DNA of 64,000 bases from Centaurea solstitialis (taxonomy: Eukaryota > Streptophyta > Magnoliopsida > Asterales > Asteraceae), in NCBI GenBank assembly GCA_030169165.1, contig CM058044.1, forward strand, positions 44,940,218 through 45,004,217, read 5' to 3'. This document shows positions 1-11,979 of the stretch, piece by piece (positions within the stretch are counted from its first letter, which is position 1; each line of letters begins with the position of its first letter). The position numbers and the translations under genes were made by a program. The notes beneath the pieces were generated by a model that saw only the letters and a list, made by a program, of their open reading frames with translations, searched no databases and was not told the DNA's origin.

Positions 1-547
1 TTAGTACATAAAACCTTAACAAAATTTTCATTATTTTTTGTTAACATTGAGGACCACCCTTAACATAAATCCTGGCTCCGCCCTTGAGGTTAGATAATCA
101 ATTTTGTTTTCCAACCTCTAATTAAAGCCTTATCTTATTACTTTATTAGAGCGACAACGGAATATGCGACCCGAATTTCTCGTCGTCCATCATGTGTGAA
201 TCGATTTCGGTGAACCACAGTAAACTATAATCAATTTTAGGAGGGGAGAAGATGAAGACAAAATGGAAGAGTTGTGTTGATGGGAAATACCCGTTACTGA
301 TTTAATGGTTTTAAAATGATAATACTATGATGTAAAGAGATTTAAGAGCATCTCCAATAATTATTTTATATTATTTTTATAATAAACTATGAAAAATTAA
401 AATATCTAAAAAAAATTATATTTATCTTCAACAGTTATTTTATTTTATTAATCATAATAATTAACTTTATTATAAATATTCAATATATTTATTAAAATAT
501 TGTTTCTCTTTTCTATACATCCTATTTCAATGAAAGTCATTTTTGTA

Positions 548-818
548 CTTGAACTACAAATGATTTTATAAAATCATATGTGATTTTGTACGTGAAATAT
601 ATGTGATTTTAACGTGAATCATATATGATTTTAAACGTCATTTTTGTACATGATAACTTGAACTACAAATGATTTTACAGAGATCATATGTGATTTTGTA
701 AGTGAAATATATGAGATTTTGTACGTAAATCATATATGATTTGATTTTGTACGTGATTTTTGTATTTGAATTACATATGATTTTATATGTAGATCATATG
801 TGATTTTGTTTATGTACG
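548..818. repeat. Diverged tandem repeat, about 109-bp period
   Basis: Two and a half copies of a unit of about 109 bp follow one another (about 548-656, 657-767, 768-818). Each copy has the order 'gaactacaaatgatttta', 'atcatatgtgatttt' and 'atcatatatgatttt'. The units are rich in short ATCATATATGATT palindromes. No coding potential is seen. Similar palindromic words recur at 16200-16320 and 32980-33020, so this may be a remnant of a dispersed element. Confidence 0.6.
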
Positions 819-1204
819 ACTATTCTCACATTTTCGTAAATAGTTAGCATTATCGTTTGAACTCGCCCCATATATATTTATGAACCGCATGCGTACACGA
901 GTAGTTATACATATTTATATCAAAACATATAAGAAATTTAAGTCAACATTGAACCACGACTAGTTTTACACATTTACGTCAAAACATATGGTTTAATTGT
1001 TCAGTTTTTACTTTTTTTAGTCATGCTGATTTAACGTAGTAGTAGTAGAGTTCTATACTTTTGTAGTTCGTTGCATGTCATAAATTTGTTCTAAACAAGA
1101 ACTATAAGATTACACGTTACTTGAAAACAATTACATACGGCTTTTCTATAAATTGAAAAACAACTTTTCTGGTGTTGGAATTTATATAATATATATACAA
1201 CATA

Positions 1205-1516
1205 GAGCATCTTCAATGGGTAACACTATTTTTTTACACCAAATATCAAAAGTAGTGTAAAAAATAGTGTAGGATTTAGTGTTATTAGTAAATCTTCTTC
1301 AATGGGTAACACTATTTTTTACACCAAATCCTTTTTATATTAAAAATTAGTGTTAAAAGTAGTGTAAAAAATAGTGTTACACCAAATATAGTGTGATACT
1401 ATTCATCACACTAAATTTAGTGTGAAAAATAGTGACCTCATTGGAGATGTGAATAGTAACATTTACACCAAATTTAGTGTTTAGTGTAAGATTTGATGAC
1501 CCCATTGGAGATGGTC
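1205..1516. mobile_element. MITE, GAGCATCTTC family (PIF/Harbinger-like)
   Basis: The left end GAGCATCTTCAATGGGTAAC and the right end, which ends in CCCATTGGAGATGGTC, form imperfect terminal inverted repeats. Flanks are ATA and TTA, close to but not an exact 3-bp target duplication. Inside, the ACACTATTTTTTACACC motif occurs several times in both orientations. Related termini occur at 27089-27466 and 38175-38560, where exact TAA duplications are present. The half-ending GAGCATCTCC at 346 looks like another, truncated member. Confidence 0.6.
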
Positions 1517-1788
1517 TTAAACAAAGATAATATCGAACATATATACTTTAACTTGTATCTAGGGAATATTATTGTTTTGCTTTTGAATCGCTTTTTTTTT
1601 GCTATGAAAATAAAATCGCAGTAATATCGTTGAGGTCTACTATCTAACCGAGCCAAACTGTTTGATCTAGAGAAACACATACGGTAGGGGTGTTAAGCAA
1701 ACACGTCTACCTATTCTACATTAGTTGGATATTAGGGTTGTATCTTCCCATTTTATTCCATTCATATTTCCTTGTGGGTTCAACCTAA

Positions 1789-2108
1789 GGCCATCCGCAG
1801 CCGTGCAGGTGATACCACCTGCACAGGCTGCCATCTCAGCGCCACATCAGCTTCACCATCACCTTACCACTACCTTACCATTTCATCCACAGCCGTACAG
1901 GTCATACACCTGTATTATTTAAATAATAAAATATATGTATATATATGCTCTGTATGCATATAGATGTGTGTGTGTGTTAAGGAAAATGAGTGAACGGTGG
2001 GCTCTCACCGCTCGCAATCCTCACAGCCACCTCACAGGTGAGGCACGGCGGTGTTACCGGCTGCAAGGGGCCAGTGCAGCCACCCTTGCAGCCCGGCCGC
2101 GGATGGCC
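1789..2108. mobile_element. MITE with GGCCATCCGC ends and TAA duplication
   Basis: The 320-bp element begins GGCCATCCGCAGCCG and ends CGGCCGCGGATGGCC, forming terminal inverted repeats. It is flanked on both sides by TAA (1786-1788 and 2109-2111). A 3-bp TAA duplication is the mark of the PIF/Harbinger superfamily. No transposase is encoded. The GC-rich ends contrast with the AT-rich surroundings. Confidence 0.8.
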
Positions 2109-2543
2109 TAAGGGCTTGAGCTTAAGGGCTCCAAAAGGTTTCTTTTATATGTGTATCCCATAAAGAGGTTTTAAAACTTTTCTTTATGTTTGTTTATCAT
2201 TTTATTGAGTCCGAGTTTGATTTGAGTTCGAGCTTGAAACGAGGTTGAGTTTAAGTTCTAGCTTAGGAATTGGCTTTCAAATTGAGTTTGAGTTTGGATT
2301 TTTAAAACTGACGAGTTTTCGAGCTCAAGTATTGGTTTTCGAGTTCGAGTCGATTATAATGATACTCGAGCTCGACTCACATTATATACTCCCTTACTTT
2401 TCAATGTATATATATTGGTAAAAAATTGAGTATTCAGATATTTTGTAACCATTTTGTAAAATGTCTATAACATTTCGAATTGCAGTAAACTTCAAGAGAC
2501 TATAATTAATGACTCGTAATTGAATAGATACAAGAAACATTAA

Positions 2544-2802
2544 AGGGCCGTTTACTTCAACACTTATCCGGTAAGTGCTTACCTGTAATGTTTGAACACC
2601 ATCAACTACCATATCAAACAATATTTTAGTCTTTCAAAATGGTATCGTACGCAACAATTTACCCAGTAAGTTCTTACCAGGTAAAACTCTCGCTTTATGT
2701 CATCGCTCTTACCGGGTAAGATTCTAGTCCTTGTCATGTTCATCCCGTAAGGTAAATTGATCCGGTAAGCCCTTACCGGATAAGCATCAGGTAAACGGCC
2801 CC
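2544..2802. mobile_element. MITE with GGGCCGTTTAC ends and TAA duplication
   Basis: The element begins AGGGCCGTTTACTTC and ends AGGTAAACGGCCCC, with TAA on each side (2541-2543, 2803-2805). Internal CTTACCGG/CCGGTAAG words add to the inverted symmetry. At 259 bp it has no coding capacity and fits a non-autonomous PIF/Harbinger-type MITE. The span 2809-3464 downstream holds no gene I can recognise; it probably includes the 3' untranslated region of the minus-strand CBR1 gene. Confidence 0.75.
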
Positions 2803-3464
2803 TAAAGCAAACTAGTTTCATCCTCAAGACCTCAACACAGTCCGGATAGAAACACAAGTCCCCTAGCACTACCATAGGCTACCGTGTTTGCAGATCATTT
2901 CACAAAGAAAACCGAAACTTCATGGACATCACGAAGAATGGCTTACAATCTTGGATTATAGAGCCAAACAACGAACACAAATCCTAGTACTTCAAAACGG
3001 CTAGGATCACGAACAAACAGTCCGTTTCTATCCATACTCGTTAATGCCAGGTGTTGAGTTGATTTTATGACCCAGTTTAGTGTTTTTTAGAGCACCGTTA
3101 CACTCAAAAAGCACGACTTGCTCGTCATGCAATCGAGCGAACTATATGCTTAACCGTAGAAAACCGTAGAGAAACCTAAACCTTCCAAGGACAAATATTA
3201 ATCAACGTTGTTTTAAACAACATTCGAGTCTTCTATAAAAAGCTCAAGCCAAATATGGACTCTATGCCCATGAGAGCTGCGAAAGAGCAGTTAGGACACA
3301 GAAAATAAATGTATGCTATGTGTTCTTATGGTCAACTCACCAATCCGAAAAACTTTATTCGAGTAGAGTACACTGAAGATATGATTAGTAGACTCGAATC
3401 ACAAAGTCGGGTGTCGAATGGTTATGTTTTTTTCCCGCTTGTCGATAGATCAAATATGTAAGGA

Positions 3465-6400
3465 TTAGAATTGAAATTGCATCTCTGATGAATATCCCAA
3501 CGCGTCAAGATGACCAGCCATGGCCTTGTTCATCGGTGGCGGGCCGCACCTTAGAATCTGCATGTTCGAAATTAACAATTTCACGTCTACTTTTCTATCG
3601 GTTTTCTGGAAATGTGTTTGTATCACTTGAACTGTAAAGGAGTTTCGGGGTGTTGAAAAAAGTGTTTGAATCGTACCTTGATATCGGATGCGGGTGCAGG
3701 GCAGTGGGCTTGGATCATTTCTTTCGATACGAAACCGACACCACCGTCCATTCCTCAGGTGGCTGCAAAAGTATAAAAAGGCAGGTTAGTCATTAGTATC
3801 ACTCATGGCGGAATAAAACAATAGAAGTTAAACAAATAGAATAACCGAAAAAAGATCAGGCTTTAAGGTTGTACAAACATCAAACCCGGCAGGGGCCTAG
3901 TTGGCAGAGAGTTAGGTAGGCGGGTGGAAGAATTGTGTAATGTTTTGGGGTTTTATTTGACATAGGTAGTTTAGTAATTTACCAAACCAAACCAACCCGA
4001 TAAATCCAAACAATGAATTAAAGGCTTGGGAGGATATGATTTACCTACGTAGACCTTACCTCCACCCCAAGGAGTAGAGGTGTTTTGAAGAAAAACATTT
4101 TGTGAAAAGAAATAGTAACCAAAAATGACCTAATTGACCTTCTATACTCCTTGTTACAAGAATATCCATCACATGATTATTATTTAGCTAATAGAATTCT
4201 GGGAAGCTCTAAACGGGCACTATTCCCATACTTCAAATGATATTAGAAAATTGTACAATGCAGTTTAAAATTTTGTCTGGTAATTAAGTGTTGCACTTAC
4301 CATGAGAAAATGCAGTAAATTGTGAAGAAATGAAAGTAATGCAATGTTTTTAGCAACAAAAGAAAATAGCAAACACGATTTTATCTCAATACCTGATTCA
4401 ATACATAGTACACATGGAAACGGCCAGGGTAATTACTTATAAGTCCATCCAGCTCTTCCTGAAAATGAATTAACAAATCAGTTACATATTTACATCAACC
4501 AACATTAACCTCATCTTCAATATCTAGATTCAATATGGAACGCTCAATTGCTTATCTAAGATACTACTACAAAACAAACAAGTAGACAAACATATTTTCG
4601 TACCTTAAGAAGGATGTCATCATATGTGACATTAGCGTAGACAAGATGCACCTGAGTTTTGTCCTTTGGGTTTTCTAGTATAGCTCTAGCAACCTGAACC
4701 AAAATCATGAGAAATAAAATGTGATATTACCTCATATACAACCAGCCTATTTAGAAGCAAAGGCCTCAGACTTCATAAAGATAACAAATAAATAAACACC
4801 TGAAACATTGGCGTGATTCCAGAGCCCCCAGCAATCATTCCGAACGCTCTCACTTGGCCAGGTTGATATTTGAAGCGCCCCTGGAATTGTACAAGTTTTT
4901 AGTTAACATCATTTCTAACAGCAGTAATGAGCCCATACCAAATAAGCAGGAAACAACTATGGGAAATTTAATCAGAATTCAGTTAGCAATATCATCCATA
5001 AGAATTGCATAAACAACTCCATTACAAACTGCTTCCAGAGGATTTCCAAGGGAAATTGAATCATTGTCAAACAGAATCTACAGTTTTCACTAAATATTAG
5101 GGACTTCTTTTAAACTTTTTATTGAAGTTATAGATATAGTGAAATTAAGGTAATTAGGTAAATATAGGCCTAATTCCTTTTTGAATAGGATGTTTTTTCC
5201 TCTTCCCATCCATTCTATTACTATACCAAGTGTCACCTGTAACTTTTGAAATAAAATGGACCATCTTCACTTCAAAACTAATATGACTTTATTTTATTTT
5301 TTGGGACAAATTGATGACTATATATAAATCAACCACACATGCATATTATATGTTATTGGTCGTTTCAACAAATAACATCTCGGAACCAGAAATATGACTT
5401 CTTGTGGCATAGCCTTAGCAAAGTCTACCATATTTTATTGGACATGAGTATATAGAAAAGCAATAAGGAAATACATACTCATGGTATGAACAATCCATTC
5501 TTGCTAACAATCCACACAAAGTCTAGAAGATTAAAGAAATTACAATTACTGGAGAGTGCATATACCTTAGGTCCCTTTACAGCCATATAGTCACCTTCAC
5601 GCATCTCTCTGAAGTGGTGAGACATCCGACCTTGTGGGTACATCTACACATATGTACAGCATCATAACCATTTATACTAGAAGATTAAACACGAATAGAT
5701 CGAATAGATGGCATGTATATGCAACTAATTGGAATTTCGATGTGTACCTTAATAACTAACTCAAAGTATCCCACATCCGTGTCCAGGGTAGTTGGGGTGT
5801 AGGGTTTAATAACCTCTTCCCCTTGGCTATCTTTACCCCTGAAATACAAAACATTAAACTAACACATCAACCAAGTACTTGCAGGAAGCAGACAGCTAAC
5901 CTAAATACCCTCCACTTAAAAACATATAGCACTTGTGGCAAAATTGATATGGATTTATTACCAAATTGAACCAATAATTCTCTATTTGTATTGCTTTTCA
6001 CAAAGTTTATTTCGGTCATCATTTTCTCTCAACATTCTTAGAACTTGAAAACTGAAATCAATTCTGAAGTTAAAATGAACATGCTTAACCTCAGTAAGTC
6101 AAAGTGTCCTTCAGGTAAAAGATTGATACAGATTATCAGTGAATAAGACACCAATCTAATATACCTGCAACTTATGTGCTGCCCAATAGGAAGGCCCAAC
6201 ACTGAAGTAGGTGTAGGAAGTTCAAATCTGAACTTGGCCACATTATGGCTAAGCTGCGTGCGTTTCACAAGCTTGAATTGCTTAAAACTTTCAGGATCTA
6301 TGCACCCTGGTGATGACACAGAAATTTCTTGTTCAGTTTTAACAATGACCCAAGTAGAAACCATGGAAAATAAGTTTTGCATCAAGCTAAATTGATCGAA

Positions 6401-6563
6401 AATGAAATAAAAGAAAAGGCTGATGACGAAAAAACTTTTTGAAGTTGTCGTGTGATAAACCTTTGCTTTTCTTCGAGGAGTAAAGGTAAGCTGCAGTGGC
6501 AGCAACAACTACAACAGCAACAGCAATACCGACCTGGACCTCCCTCGCTTGCAAGAAATCCAT
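3465..6563 (-). CDS. CBR1: NADH-cytochrome b5 reductase 1, with a one-base deletion in exon 8
   Basis: Encodes the ER flavoprotein that passes electrons from NADH to cytochrome b5, feeding fatty-acid desaturation and related reactions. Nine coding exons fit GT..AG rules: 6461-6563, 6165-6306, 5748-5838, 5566-5643, 4800-4880, 4604-4693, 4393-4458, 3677-3762, 3465-3557. The intended protein is about 276 residues, normal for plant CBR1: N-terminal membrane anchor (about residues 9-28), FAD-binding KPYTPTT, the GGSGITPM motif, the C-terminal CGPPPM nucleotide-binding motif, and the FQF end. In exon 8 one base is missing around 3744-3750: the codons after EEW leave the conserved GGVGFVSKEM frame and reach a stop 10 codons on, giving about 232 residues without CGPPPM. 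Outside this spot every exon is intact, so an assembly error is possible; otherwise this is a very young pseudogene. Family identity is certain. Confidence 0.93.
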
Positions 6564-7051
6564 TGCTCTGCTAGGAGGTGAAGAATTGAATGGTTTTCTT
6601 ATAGACTGAGATCAATCTTATCTGAAAGACGTTTGGCCAAAAAACAGAATATTAATCATATGCTGTTTTTTGTCCATATCTTTTCTAAACTAAATGGAAA
6701 CATTATTGTAGAAAATTAAATAAATAGTTGTAATCACATGACAACAAATAAGTGAATAACCTCATGAAGCTGTAAGTTTTATGCAAAAGCACTATGTACG
6801 GTCGAGTTATTAAACATGTTTGTAATGATTATGCAAGTACAGCATATGTAATTTCATCCATTGTGATTTGTAATACGCAGAAAACAAACAAGCACATATA
6901 GCGTCTTGCGACTGAAACATGAACAGTTTAAAAATTTGAAAAATACAAAACTTGTAATTTGCAACACAAAAGTGATTTTGCAGAAAGGGCTAATTCTATA
7001 TACTCAAAGTCTCTTTTTTGTGTTACATATATACATACATATATTTATATA

Positions 7052-7281
7052 GAGGAAAGTTCAAATGTGAACCACTTTTTGGTTGTGAACGTGAGGACAA
7101 CCGAGAGTGCGACACGTGGCGACTTTGAGTGTGGTCCCCTCCTTTAATTCAATGCCCTCCCATGAATCGCGCCTAGTCACCCGCCGTGGATCTGACGTGG
7201 CGCCTAGTCATCCGCCACATGTCGCGCTCTCGGTTGTCCTCACGTTCACAACCAAAAAGTGGTTCACATTTGAACCCACCC

Positions 7282-7282
<1 letters not shown>
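7052..7282. mobile_element. Micron-like foldback MITE, family A
   Basis: The 231-bp element begins GAGGAAAGTTCAAATG and ends CATTTGAACCCACCCC. Long inverted arms share GTGAACCACTTTTTGG, GTGAGGACAACCGAGAG and a G-box-like ACACGTGG core. The right side is a pure (TA)n tract (about 7284-7320) and the left side is TA-rich. Other copies lie at 15782-17142, 34842-35072, 43891-44089 and 44143-44372. It sits in the CBR1 leader intron. There is no coding capacity; apparent Ile-Tyr-rich open frames here are readings of the TA tract. Confidence 0.8.
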
Positions 7283-7320
<38 letters not shown>

Positions 7321-7324
<4 letters not shown>

Positions 7325-7462
7325 CTTGTCCAAAAGTGAACTCTGTGAACGAGAGGACAACCGAGAGCACGCCACGTGGCATATTCAGTTTGAATACCCA
7401 TGTATTATTCAAACTGAATAACACCGCATTCAATGTTATTCAAAACAATAGTTCACTTCTGG
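7321..7462. mobile_element. Short foldback related to family A
   Basis: Directly after the TA tract there is CCAAAAGTGAACT, the GAGGACAACCGAGAGC word shared with family A, a CCACGTGG G-box, the palindrome TTATTCAAACTGAATAA, and a closing AGTTCACTTCTGG that is the inverse of the start. It looks like a second foldback element placed on the other side of the same (TA)n tract. It also resembles the larger foldback at 46557-46860. Confidence 0.55.
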
Positions 7463-7669
7463 TTTTGGAAATTCTAACCTTTTATTTCAATTTTGAATTT
7501 GAATGAATGGATTTTGGTGTCACTATTCAAGAGACCTATTATCATAGCAATTTTGTAATAGTTCAATGAAATTACTATGTGTAAAACCACAAGCAGGTCA
7601 ATTATTATCAAGCTTTGCACCTCATTTCGACTAATAAACCAAATATCAACTGTTTTTTGCAGGGATGGA

Positions 7670-7966
7670 GGCATCGTTTGGTAAAAATAAGCTAGCTAAG
7701 CTAGTACATGCTTGGATGGAGCATAAGCTAGCTTTTTGAAAGCCTAAGGAGAGTATCATCTAATGAGACTTTTTATTTTTTTATTCCAAATATACCTTTG
7801 CTACTTTTTTACACTACCAATTTTTTAACATGTCTTCTTTGTTTCATCATAAGCTTATCAGCTTGTTTTTTTGCCAAATGACATCTTATTCATCATCTAC
7901 CTTATCAATCATCAGCTACCTTATCAGTCATAAGCCAGCTTATTAGCTAGTTTGCCAAACATAGCC
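7670..7966. mobile_element. MITE of the GGC(A/T)(T/A)TGTTTGG ... AGCTAGCTTATAAGC family
   Basis: The left end GGCATCGTTTGGTAAAAATAAG and the right end CTAGTTTGCCAAACATAGCC are imperfect inverted repeats, and the AGCTAGCTTAT word recurs inside. This is the commonest MITE family in the window (also 18890-19053, 19712-20207, 30309-30556, 31155-31687, 38635-39896, 61676-61932). Some copies have exact TAA/TTA duplications, pointing to PIF/Harbinger; this copy has no clear duplication. It lies in the CBR1 leader intron. Confidence 0.7.
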
Positions 7967-8464
7967 AGAGTGCATCTTTCATTCATTCTATGCAATGCAT
8001 ATGCATTTCAACCTAATAGTAATACAGTATCCATGCTCATGAATTACGAATCAAATTTGATTCTGTTTCCATTTCTATGCTTCCGATTTCCATCGAATCT
8101 ATGATTTACAAATCAAAATCATCATCTAATTCAAACATATTCCATAAACCGACGAATTCAGCTAACAGCAGCGTAAAATTTCAAAATAAATCAAGGAATC
8201 TTTACCTGAAATCTATGGAACAGATACGGCCTGCAAAAAGACAAATCGAAAAGAACAAAAATGGATGTAGATCTGCGATTAGAATAAAATAGGGTTTTAG
8301 AGAGTAGAAGTGAGATATAGCAGAGAGGGTTTGGTGGAGGTGGTGGTGGTGGTGGTAGGTAGGCAGAAGAATAGAATGATAGGAGAGTAGTAGCCGGCCA
8401 ATCAAGGTCAAAGTTGGGCAACTATTTCTTTCGTAATTTCCTTTTAAGTTGGGAAATTATAAAA

Positions 8465-8665
8465 TGTTGTAGGATAAATGTGCCATCGTCTAAAGGATCT
8501 GACGATAGAGATAGACATAAGAGTTATTTATGGAGTAAATCTCCTTCCATGCTTATCATTATCATTATGTAATCATCCATATTTAAAGGGCTTTATGCTT
8601 AATGAGAAATATCGATTCATTCTCTCTATTCTTTGTTCTTGTTCTATTTTACTTTTCCTTTAACA
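8465..8665 (+). repeat. Left LTR of the copia element
   Basis: Runs from TGTTGTAGGATAAATG to CTTTAACA, 201 bp, identical to the right LTR. Preceded by the target duplication TAAAA (8460-8464). A 61-codon open frame inside is a chance reading and is repeated exactly in the other LTR. Confidence 0.93.
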
Positions 8666-8682
8666 CGTTATCAGCACGTAAG
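8666..8682 (+). other. Copia primer-binding region
   Basis: CGTTATCAGCACGTAAG begins immediately after the left LTR. The TTATCAGCACG word directly after an LTR is common among plant copia elements and is thought to pair with a half initiator-methionine tRNA. It fixes the element on the plus strand. This rests on position and pattern, not on alignment with a tRNA. Confidence 0.6.
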
Positions 8683-10379
8683 CTCGGACCATTGTCGCTG
8701 CCGCCAGACAACTATCGTATGCTTCTACTCGCAATATAAAATCAAGTAAGCAATTTTATATAACATGCGAGTGATTAAATTACCTATTTTTTTATATTTT
8801 TCTGCTGCCTTATATTATCTCTCTCAATTATTAGTATAACATATTACATGAATGCTTTAGTACATCTCTATGTATGTGTATAATCTGTTATTACTTCTTT
8901 TATTTTTCTGCCTTTCAAAAGCAAATGGTTATATTATTTATCTGCTTGTTTTCGATGTATATATATATATATATATATATATTATGTATATGTATATATT
9001 TGCCATTAACGTCGAGAATTAAGAGCGAAAGAGAGTCCATGCCTCCATGGCAAGTTTATTTTTCTTAATGGTGCAAGGGACGCCACCTCCACCAGCAAGT
9101 ATCTTTTATTTAGATAAGTTTTATCTATTTATTATATAATTATCATATTGACATATTTATTATATAATTACTTATGTTGACATATTTATTATATTATTAC
9201 TTATGATTTATTTATTGTGATTCGTTATATCATAAGTTCATATTAATAAATTATACTTATATATTATTATATTTGCTTGTATATGTATAAACACGATATT
9301 TAGATAAATATTTTGACTAAGAATAGCTAATGAAAATATCTATGTGATATAATATATGTTTTTATATGATCTTCAAAGTATATTCTTCATATTTTTACAC
9401 TTGTTTATTTAAATTGAGACAAGATAGATTAATTTTTTTTAAGATATGATTTATCACTGTGAATAGTTGAATATAAATACATGTGTATTATTATATTGAT
9501 TTTAGTTATTTATTTCTTAATTATCAATCATATTTGTAAATAGCAACCATATAATCACTCATGCCTTGTGATATTTGTTTATGTGTTTGAGTAGATATTG
9601 ATGAATTATCTTATTGGAATATTTAGTTATTATATCTCAATGTTAATCAGTTTAGATATAGATTTGATTTTAGAATTATCCTTTTCAAATAATATCTAAA
9701 TATTTACTTTAATTTATAAGTTCCTACTTATAATTCCATAATTTTTGAAAGTTACACTTTCGACCTTCATGTATCTTGGTCTTTTACCAACGTCTCTAAA
9801 ATTCCTATTAAGATATCAAAACATTGGAATTGGCTTTATATGCCAAACTTATCTTCATTTTGGCCTCTTGCCAAAACCTCTATAATTAAAATGATATCGC
9901 AATACTTCGAAGGATTTTGTCAAACGGGTGTAAATAGCCATAAGGTTTGTAGGAACTTAAGCAATCCATGTGATTCCCCTACTACCTGGAAATCCTTAGA
10001 TTGAGAGATTTGTATCAACAAAATTAAAGTATTGATGAAGTATTATCAATTAAATGTAAGCATATAAAAAATTAATATTGTTATGATAATGCAATTTCAT
10101 CAATATAATAATCATAGGTTATGATCATTGCTTTAGAAACTCATAACTAGTTGAAACAATTTATATTCCGATGCCCAAAAACTCAAAAGAACCTGAGTAT
10201 ATAAAAATCCAATATAAAGACTCTTTTACCGGAAAGGTACAAGAATATACCTAAAATCCAACTTCATATTGACCCTAAACCAATCTCGTGAAAAGGTAAT
10301 AGTAAATGCCTTGAGATTTTTGAGACGACACATCAATCACATTCTTCATATAAAACATCGATACCTAGAATCCCCCAAG

Positions 10380-10870
10380 AACCGTGGGACATCCTGAAAA
10401 AGAAAATTAGGATGTATATTACCGTGTATTTTTTTAATCTAATCATATAGTGGAATGAAACTCACTCGATTAGAAGATGATTGATTTCAACAAAAAGAAA
10501 ATGTTGAGTCTCAAAATGCAACTCAATCTTCGTGACATGGAACTCGCAGAAGATTATATAACTTATAATATTATTTCCACCATTTTATATACCATCATGT
10601 TTTGAGCTTTCATAGAAATTAAATATGTTCAACTACAAATATACAAAAAACTGTGAGATGTCCTAAAAAAGTTGAATCTATAGGTATTTACCAATATACT
10701 TCCCAATGAATCGTATAGCGTTATGAAACTCGCATACTCGATTATAAGAGGTAATTGATTTCCACAAAGAAATGTTGTATCTTAAAACGTGTCTTAATCT
10801 CTGTGTCAAGAAACTCACAGAAGATGACATAATCTATAACATTATTTCCCTCTTTTATATACCAACAAAC
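10380..10870. repeat. Diverged direct duplication inside the copia element
   Basis: About 10380-10608 and about 10645-10870 share the order 'gtgggacatcctgaaaaa', 'gatgattgatttc', 'aatgttgagtctcaaaa', 'aagattatataacttata' and 'cattttatataccat' with many substitutions. It is an old internal duplication within the gag-side interior and is not coding. Confidence 0.55.
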
Positions 10871-11979
10871 ATACTAACAAACTAGTATAAGTTGGAATAT
10901 AACTTTAGACATAATTATCAACCTACTGCAAGTGGTTGAGAGACATCAATATTCCTTCTAGTAACAAAACTAGACATTTCGGGACAAAGAAAATTCCTCA
11001 AAGCAATAATGAAAGCGTTAAAGGTGGAAAGTGGAACAACTCCAACTGTTAGCGAGTTTAACAAAATTTCACACATGTGATATTTATGAGCCATGTGGAT
11101 GAGATCCTCAAAGGTTTGGGATTAGGGTAAGAGTTAGAAAAAAGGATTTTTCAAAACCTAGAGCAAATATACAACTATTGTCTCAGGTGATAATGGACAT
11201 TTTAAGTTTTAACATGGATATATGTATGCTTACACTAGATACTAGCTTAAACCATCTCTTATGAACCAGATCATTCTTTTATGTTGATTGAATATTAGAT
11301 TATTTGAGTATTTATTCGATATATCAAAGTAGTTGTATTTACATATATATACACTAGATTTTCTCACCATCATAGATGTAAAGACATACATCAAAACCAA
11401 TACAAAACTCCAATATTCTCCGTTCCATGTAGGAATGTATCGAGGAGAATTTTAGTTTGTGGAACCTCCCACCTAATCTAAAGAAATAGATTAATATTAA
11501 TTTTCTCCCCAACATAATAATTAGACGATGGACTGTCATATTAATAGGAACCTTGTTAAGATATCCGTATCAATTGGAATCTAAAAGAATGGAAATATGT
11601 ATATATACATAAACTCTAATGATATGAAAGGAATATATATTAGAGAAATCAGTGTGTAAAATAAAGAGACTCTATGAGTTATTAAATTAACTTTGTCACA
11701 AATAAAGAACTTTGGGACAATGACCACATAGTGATCCGTGTTTTACACAATACACATAGACACATTTTCTTTCGAGTGAAAGGCAAAATAATGCAATTAA
11801 CCAAATTGCAACTCTTGACTTCTGCAGCACAAGAAGCAACACCATCATATGTCTTCTCGAATACTTATAACTTCTATATACCCTAATCCTTAGCTAAGAC
11901 AGGAATGAGACCATCCTAAAGCTAAGACTCAATACATAAATATTTCATTCTTACAACGAATACAAGGTTATATTTATGG

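Larger units (their letters stand above)
6564..8390 (-). other. CBR1 5' untranslated region with a 1.6-kb leader intron
   Basis: On the minus strand a leader exon of roughly 8206-8390 ends TTTCAG followed by GTAAAG, a good donor. A matching acceptor (TCTTTCAG) ends at 6622, leaving 6564-6621 as leader joined directly to the CBR1 start codon. The leader exon is rich in CT and CCACC repeats, typical of plant 5' leaders. The intron (6622-8205) holds two MITEs and a TA microsatellite. The transcription start is inferred, not seen. Confidence 0.55.

Noticed and set aside
7107..7506. Several overlapping open frames with Ile-Tyr runs (also near 15490, 34906, 43832, 43995)
   Set aside because: They are readings of (TA)n tracts and family A MITE arms on both strands; the same peptides recur at each MITE copy.
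8191..8421. Proline-rich open frame on the minus strand
   Set aside because: It comes from CCACC repeats in the presumed CBR1 5' leader; no family match, and the splice donor at 8206/8205 cuts it.
8478..8663. 61-codon open frame, repeated at 15060-15245
   Set aside because: It lies entirely within the identical LTRs and has no coding support.
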